From positions 1 through 10,982 of the forward strand of contig JABDPH010000329.1 in assembly GCA_013042925.1 (NCBI GenBank): a DNA stretch of 10,982 bases. Direction: 5' to 3'. The notes below the pieces were generated by a model. It had not been told where the DNA came from. It did no database searches and saw only the letters and a program-made list of their open reading frames with translations. Made by a program: the position numbers and the translations under genes. Every line of letters begins with the position of its first letter. Positions within the stretch are counted from its first letter, which is position 1. The DNA comes from Eudoraea sp. (lineage in GTDB: Bacteria > Bacteroidota > Bacteroidia > Flavobacteriales > Flavobacteriaceae). Of the stretch, positions 6,960 to 10,982 are shown piece after piece.

Positions 6960-8315
6960 ATGGCAAAGTTTGATTTGAAATTGCCGCAAATGGGTGAGAG
7001 TGTTGCAGAGGCTACCTTAACAGCTTGGTTAAAGGAGGTTGGTGATACTGTAGAATTGGATGAAGCGGTTTTTGAAATTGCTACCGATAAGGTAGATTCT
7101 GAAGTACCAAGCGAAGTTGAGGGGGTGTTGCTGGAAAAACTTTTTGAAATAGATGATGTCATAAAAGTTGGACAGACCGTAGCTGTAATAGAAATGGAAG
7201 GCGGGTCAGATTCCACAGAAGGTGTGGATACCGAACATAAAGAAGAAATTGCCGAAGTTATTCCTGAGGAAGCCGCCGTTTTGGAAGAAGATGTAGCTTA
7301 TGTCCGGGAATTTGTTGCCAGCACCGCTCAAAGCACAGCTGATACCACCAGATTTTATTCTCCACTTGTTAAAAATATTGCGAGAGAAGAAGGGATAACC
7401 ACCGAAGAACTCGATAAAATAGAGGGTACGGGAAAAGAAGGCAGGGTTACTAAGAATGATATATTGGCCTATATTAAAAATGGCAAACCTGAAATCGCGC
7501 CGGTTTCAAAACCCATTGCGATACCGGTTAAGGAGCCTGAACATGTAATAAAGGAAACTGCTGTTCGTACAGAACCACATCAGGTTACAAGAGTACAGTC
7601 TAATGGCGAAGATGAGCTTATTCCGATGACAAGGATGGGTAAACTTATTGCTCATCACATGATAGAGAGTATCTCAACTTCAGCTCACGTTCAAAGTTTT
7701 ATTGAAGTGGATGTTACTAAGGTGGTTACGTGGAGGAATAAGGTTAAAGATGAATTCCAGAAGAATGAAGGAGAAAAGTTAACCTTTACCCCAATTTTTA
7801 TGGAAGCTGTTGCCAAAGCCTTAAAAAAGTATCCAATGGTTAACATTTCGGTTGAAGGGGATACTGTGATAAGGAAAAAGAATATCAACATTGGAATGGC
7901 TGCAGCATTGCCCGATGGAAATTTGATAGTACCTGTAATAAAAAATGCAGATCAGCTAAATTTAGTTGGAATGGCCAAAGTAGTAAATGACCTTGCAAAC
8001 AGGGCAAGAAACAATGCACTGAAGCCTGATGAAATAAAAGACGGCACCTATACAGTCACAAATGTGGGCTCTTTTGGAAGCGTTTTCGGAACACCTATCA
8101 TTAATCAACCACAGGTTGGCATTTTAGCCCTGGGAGCTATTCGGAAAATGCCTGCGGTTATAGAAACTGAGGAAGGGGATTTTATTGGAATCCGAAGCAA
8201 AATGTTTCTTTCACACAGTTATGATCATCGGGTAGTAAATGGCGCATTGGGCGGCATGTTCGTTAAAACGGTTGCAGACTATCTTGAAGCCTGGGATGTG
8301 GATAGAGAGATTTAA
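6960..8315 (+). CDS. Dihydrolipoamide acyltransferase, E2 component of a 2-oxo acid dehydrogenase complex
   Basis: E2 forms the core of a 2-oxo acid dehydrogenase complex and passes the acyl group from lipoyl-lysine to CoA. The 451 residues show one lipoyl domain (about 3-78) with lipoylated Lys44 in the ATDKVDSEVPS motif, an acidic linker (80-125), an E3/E1-binding domain (133-174: SPLVKNIAREEGI, GTGKEGRVTKNDIL), a Pro/Lys linker, and the catalytic domain (about 220-448) with GTYTVTNVGSFGS, GTPIINQPQVGIL and the active-site His423. The motif reads DHRVVNG, so the usual Asp of HxxxDG is Asn427 (codon 8238-8240). A single lipoyl domain suits a branched-chain or 2-oxoglutarate type E2 as well as a pyruvate type, and the sequence alone does not decide. 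No E1 or E3 gene is adjacent, so the complex is encoded in pieces. Confidence 0.93.
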   Translation: MAKFDLKLPQMGESVAEATLTAWLKEVGDTVELDEAVFEIATDKVDSEVPSEVEGVLLEKLFEIDDVIKVGQTVAVIEMEGGSDSTEGVDTEHKEEIAEVIPEEAAVLEEDVAYVREFVASTAQSTADTTRFYSPLVKNIAREEGITTEELDKIEGTGKEGRVTKNDILAYIKNGKPEIAPVSKPIAIPVKEPEHVIKETAVRTEPHQVTRVQSNGEDELIPMTRMGKLIAHHMIESISTSAHVQSFIEVDVTKVVTWRNKVKDEFQKNEGEKLTFTPIFMEAVAKALKKYPMVNISVEGDTVIRKKNINIGMAAALPDGNLIVPVIKNADQLNLVGMAKVVNDLANRARNNALKPDEIKDGTYTVTNVGSFGSVFGTPIINQPQVGILALGAIRKMPAVIETEEGDFIGIRSKMFLSHSYDHRVVNGALGGMFVKTVADYLEAWDVDREI

Positions 8316-8362
8316 TTAGATTAAATTCAATAGTTAATTTTCGAACTTTTTTAAACAATATC

Positions 8363-8390
8363 ACAATTGGGGCACTTATGTGAAAATTGT
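8363..8390 (+). other. Imperfect inverted repeat in the gap after the E2 gene
   Basis: ACAATT (8363-8368) pairs with AATTGT (8385-8390), and inside it CAC (8373-8375) pairs with GTG (8380-8382) around TTAT. No T-run follows, so it is not a standard terminator; it could be an operator or chance. It lies midway in the 143-base gap between the E2 and exonuclease genes. Confidence 0.25.
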
Positions 8391-8435
8391 AACAATACTC
8401 AATGTTTAAGTCGGGTTTAACTTTGTTTTAAAAAC

Positions 8436-8443
8436 TATCTTTG
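8436..8443 (+). promoter_or_regulatory. Candidate -7 promoter box for the exonuclease-FAH-Hpt-cinA cluster
   Basis: TATCTTTG fits TAnnTTTG exactly and lies 15 bases before the exonuclease ATG at 8459, giving a leader of under 10 bases. A TTTG at 8422-8425 is too close (10-base spacer) to be the -33 element. The position in front of a tight four-gene cluster makes it the best promoter candidate on this side of the window. Confidence 0.45.
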
Positions 8444-8458
8444 CTAAAAACCTCACAA

Positions 8459-9235
8459 ATGGAACTAAAACTCAGCAAGCCCATATGTTTTTTTGATTTG
8501 GAAACCACGGGGACCAATGTGGCCAAGGATCGTATTGTTGAAATTTCTATTCTGAAAGTTTATCCTAATGGTAATAAAGAAAGCAGGACCTGGCTGGTTA
8601 ATCCTGAAATGACTATTCCTGATGAGGTAATTGCAGTCCATGGTATTTCTAATGAAAAAGTAGCCAATGAGCCAACTTTTAAGGAACTGGCCAAAGAAAT
8701 TTTTAACATAATAAAAGACTGCGACCTGGCCGGCTTTAATTCGGATCGCTTTGATATTCCGCTTTTAGCAGAGGAAATGCTGCGTGCAGACATTGATTTT
8801 GATCTTAAAAACATGATGTCTGTAGATGTTCAGACGATCTTTCATAAGATGGAAAAGCGAACCCTGGCAGCTGCCTATAAATTCTATTGCGATAAGGATC
8901 TAACAGATGCCCATAGTGCTGAAGCAGACACAACCGCTACTTACGAAGTCCTTCTCTCTCAGTTAGATCGTTATCCGGAATTGGAAAATAATGTAAAGAA
9001 ACTGGCCGAATTCTCTACCCATAGAAAATTTGCCGATTTTGCCGGCTTTATTAGTTTTAATGAAGACGATGAGGAAATATTTTCCTTTGGAAAGCACAAG
9101 GGCAAGAAAGTGCTTGAGGTCCTGGAACAGGAACCAGGTTATTTTGGATGGATCCTGAATGCGGATTTTCCACTGTACACTAAAAAGGTACTTACTCAGA
9201 TAAAACTAAGTCAGCTCAATAATAAATTAGGCTAA
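8459..9235 (+). CDS. 3'-5' exonuclease, DnaQ/RNase T superfamily (DEDDh) with ExoX-like C-terminal domain
   Basis: A 258-residue cytoplasmic nuclease. All five DEDDh residues are present: Asp13 and Glu15 (FFDLETTGT), Asp99 in exo II (GFNSDRFDIPLL), and His152 and Asp157 in exo III (AHSAEADTTAT). The conserved VHGIS (60-64) is also there. After a spacer, about 207-250 (FSFGKHKGKKVLEV... YFGWIL) matches the small C-terminal domain found in ExoX-like exonucleases. No polymerase domain is attached, so it could be a free proofreading subunit or a repair or RNA-trimming nuclease; the family does not settle which. The ATG at 8459 was preferred over the in-frame TTG at 8441, which lies inside the likely promoter box. 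The next gene starts 19 bases after the stop. Confidence 0.92.
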   Translation: MELKLSKPICFFDLETTGTNVAKDRIVEISILKVYPNGNKESRTWLVNPEMTIPDEVIAVHGISNEKVANEPTFKELAKEIFNIIKDCDLAGFNSDRFDIPLLAEEMLRADIDFDLKNMMSVDVQTIFHKMEKRTLAAAYKFYCDKDLTDAHSAEADTTATYEVLLSQLDRYPELENNVKKLAEFSTHRKFADFAGFISFNEDDEEIFSFGKHKGKKVLEVLEQEPGYFGWILNADFPLYTKKVLTQIKLSQLNNKLG

Positions 9236-9254
9236 AATAATTAGGAATTAGGAG

Positions 9255-9866
9255 ATGAAGATCATTTGTGTTGGTCGCAATTATGCAGATCATATAAAGG
9301 AATTGGATAATGAAAGGCCCAAAGACCCGGTAGTTTTTATAAAGCCCGATTCTGCAGTTCTTCCAAAGGAACAGGATTTTTATATTCCTGATTTTTCAAA
9401 CGAAATTCATTATGAATTAGAAGTTCTGGTAAAAATTAAAAAAGTGGGTAAGCATATCAATGAGAAGTTTGCACATACCTATTATGATGAGATTGGGCTT
9501 GGTATAGATTTTACGGCCAGAGACCTTCAATCCAAACTAAAAGAAAAAGGTCTTCCCTGGGAAATTTCAAAGGGTTTTGATGGTTCGGCTGTAGTTGGAA
9601 AATGGGTCGATAAAAATAAATTTGAAAATTTGAACGAACTAAATTTTACACTTTCCAAAAATGGGGAAATCGTTCAAAATGGGAATACGGGCTTAATGCT
9701 ATGGAGCATAGATTCTCTGATATCTTATGTATCTAAATACTTTATGCTCAAAAAAGGAGACATTATTTTTACCGGAACTCCCGCAGGGGTTGGTAAAATA
9801 AGCACAAATGATTACCTTTCGGCTAGGCTTGAAGGGGAAGAATTACTCAAAGTAAAAATTAAATAA
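9255..9866 (+). CDS. Fumarylacetoacetate hydrolase (FAH) family protein, FAHD1-like acylpyruvate hydrolase
   Basis: A 203-residue cytoplasmic enzyme of the FAH fold; the closest functional class I can name is FAHD1/YcgM-like acylpyruvase or oxaloacetate decarboxylase. Visible sites: RNYADHIKEL near the N-terminus (His13 and Glu16, matching the catalytic His-Glu pair of FAHD1), metal ligands Glu54 and Glu56 (HYELEVLV) with Asp85 (GIDFTARDLQ), Lys106 in ISKGFDGSA, and the TGTPAGVG loop (173-180). The length is typical of the small single-domain type. AGGA at 9243-9246 lies 8 bases before the ATG and supports the start. The stop codon TAA touches the ATG of the Hpt gene with no bases between, so the two are very likely translated together. 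The exact substrate is inferred from the motifs only. Confidence 0.9.
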   Translation: MKIICVGRNYADHIKELDNERPKDPVVFIKPDSAVLPKEQDFYIPDFSNEIHYELEVLVKIKKVGKHINEKFAHTYYDEIGLGIDFTARDLQSKLKEKGLPWEISKGFDGSAVVGKWVDKNKFENLNELNFTLSKNGEIVQNGNTGLMLWSIDSLISYVSKYFMLKKGDIIFTGTPAGVGKISTNDYLSARLEGEELLKVKIK

Positions 9867-10205
9867 ATGATCTACAGTTTGGATAAAATTAATGAGATGG
9901 CTGAAGGGGATGAGGATTTCATCAACTCTGTTATTTCTGTATTTCTTGAGGAAGTACCTCAGGATATTAAAGATCTCGAGATCGCCATTGAAAATGGTGA
10001 TTATGAGAACGTTTATAAACTAGCACATAAAATAAAACCCAATGTGGATTTATTGGGAATGGAGCAAAGCAGGGCTGTTGCTCTCGATATTGAAACACTG
10101 GGTAAAAGTTCCGAAAACAAAGAAGAAATTGAGAAAAAATTTCCGCTGCTAAAAAAAGATATAAATCAGGTAATTTCTGAACTTAAAAAGGACTTCGATT
10201 TCTGA
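9867..10205 (+). CDS. Stand-alone histidine phosphotransfer (Hpt) domain protein
   Basis: A 112-residue, mostly helical, acidic cytoplasmic protein. Hpt proteins carry a phosphoryl group between the receiver of a hybrid histidine kinase and a final response regulator. The phospho-accepting residue is His54 in [14 protein letters not shown], corresponding to the AHxLKGxxxxLG pattern; Pro57 replaces the usual Gly after the Lys. The N-terminal helix ([20 protein letters not shown]) and following segment fit the four-helix bundle. No kinase or response regulator gene is next to it, so its partners are encoded elsewhere. The ATG directly follows the stop of the FAH gene, and its TGA stop overlaps the cinA start (TGATG), so it lies in the middle of a coupled operon. 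Confidence 0.88.
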   Translation: MIYSLDKINEMAEGDEDFINSVISVFLEEVPQDIKDLEIAIENGDYENVYKLAHKIKPNVDLLGMEQSRAVALDIETLGKSSENKEEIEKKFPLLKKDINQVISELKKDFDF

Positions 10206-10982
10206 TGCTGGCAGAAATTATTACTATTGGCGATGAAATACTTATAGGACAAATAGTAGATACCAATTCTGCTTTTATCGCCACCGAATTAAATAAGATT
10301 GGTGTTTCTGTTTTCCAGATTACTTCTGTTCAGGACGATAGATCTCATATACTCAAGGCTTTTTCAGATGCTGAAAAAAGGGCGGAAATAATCATTATTA
10401 CAGGTGGTTTAGGGCCCACTAAGGACGATATAACAAAACGCACACTTTGTGAATATCTGAATGATAAACTGGTTGAAGACAAACAGGTATTAGCCCACAT
10501 AGAAGAGTTATTTAAAAATTATATCTCTACCCCTATATCGGATGTAAACAGGCACCAAGCCTTGGTGCCCTCCAAAGCTCAGGTATTACACAATGCATAC
10601 GGTACTGCACCGGGCATGTGGATGTCTAATGAGAAAGCCACTTTTATTTCACTTCCGGGAGTACCTTTTGAGATGAAAAATCTTATAAATAATGCAGTTA
10701 TCCCAAAAATTGCTGCTACTTTTCATCGTCCGCACATTTATCATAAGACGATTATGACCTATGGCCTGGGAGAAAGTGCGATAGCAGCCATAATTGAGGA
10801 TTGGGAGGAAAATTTACCATCCTTTGTCAAGCTGGCATACCTCCCTAATTTAGGTAAAGTACGGTTACGATTAACGGCAAAAGGGCCAGATAAGAATCTC
10901 ATAGAGGAGGCGGTTAAAACTGAAGCAGCAAAATTATATTCCATAATCGGGAATATCATTTATGGTGAAGAAGAGGATGGAT
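10205..10982 (+). CDS. cinA: CinA family protein (competence/damage-inducible protein A), N-terminal part
   Basis: The frame is open from the ATG at 10205 to the end of the window: 259 codons of a protein usually about 415 long, so the C-terminus is missing. The N-terminal MoaB/MogA-like (MoCF) domain shows [14 protein letters not shown] (8-21), [10 protein letters not shown] (66-75), NAYGTAPGM (130-138) and LPGVPFEM (150-157); the linker into the middle domain starts after about residue 170, and [12 protein letters not shown] is at the edge. CinA proteins act as ADP-ribose pyrophosphatases and, through the missing C-terminal domain, as NMN deamidases in pyridine nucleotide recycling; links to competence and RecA vary by species. 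The start codon shares one base with the Hpt stop (TGATG), a common translational coupling arrangement. Confidence 0.95.
   Translation, partial: MLAEIITIGDEILIGQIVDTNSAFIATELNKIGVSVFQITSVQDDRSHILKAFSDAEKRAEIIIITGGLGPTKDDITKRTLCEYLNDKLVEDKQVLAHIEELFKNYISTPISDVNRHQALVPSKAQVLHNAYGTAPGMWMSNEKATFISLPGVPFEMKNLINNAVIPKIAATFHRPHIYHKTIMTYGLGESAIAAIIEDWEENLPSFVKLAYLPNLGKVRLRLTAKGPDKNLIEEAVKTEAAKLYSIIGNIIYGEEEDG

Noticed and set aside
1-10982. A defence island, mobile element, secretion system or biosynthetic cluster
   Set aside because: No transposase, integrase, toxin-antitoxin, nuclease-helicase or synthase pair was seen; the genes are core or widely shared functions.

Overview
The window looks like ordinary chromosome from a member of the Bacteroidota, most likely a marine-type Flavobacteriaceae. 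The signs are AT-rich intergenic DNA, few Shine-Dalgarno sites, several -7 boxes of the Bacteroidota form TAnnTTTG, a large TonB-dependent receptor with an N-terminal carboxypeptidase-regulatory-like domain, and protein sequences typical of that family (RecR, CinA, stand-alone Hpt). No tRNA, rRNA, insertion sequence, CRISPR array, phage gene or integrase was seen.

Layout. Bases 1-904 (+) hold the 3' end of a FabH-type 3-oxoacyl-ACP synthase III gene and a PNPOx-fold flavoprotein gene 19 bases behind it. A two-way hairpin terminator at 911-936 separates them from a convergent outer-membrane receptor gene (1001-3451, -). A 390-base gap (3452-3841) lies between that receptor and the next + genes and contains an unexplained terminator. 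A + pair follows: a small CoA_binding_2-type protein (3842-4201) and an unrecognised secreted protein (4207-4731). The secreted-protein gene collides tail-to-tail with a Na+/solute symporter gene on the - strand (4728-6191), and the two stop codons overlap. The symporter is divergent from recR (6250-6870, +).

From recR rightwards everything is on the + strand: recR, the E2 subunit of a 2-oxo acid dehydrogenase complex (6960-8315), then a tight cluster from 8459. That cluster is a DnaQ-type 3'-5' exonuclease, an FAH-family hydrolase resembling FAHD1, a stand-alone histidine phosphotransfer (Hpt) protein and cinA, which runs off the window. Spacings of 19 bases, 0 bases and a 1-base TGATG overlap suggest one translationally coupled operon mixing DNA metabolism, central carbon metabolism and signalling.

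Most of this is housekeeping. I found no convincing undescribed multi-gene system. The best leads are modest: an Asn in place of the usual Asp in the E2 active-site motif; a terminator with no gene to serve in the 390-base gap, possibly marking a small RNA; the orphan Hpt inside the exonuclease-FAH-cinA operon; and the unrecognised secreted protein.
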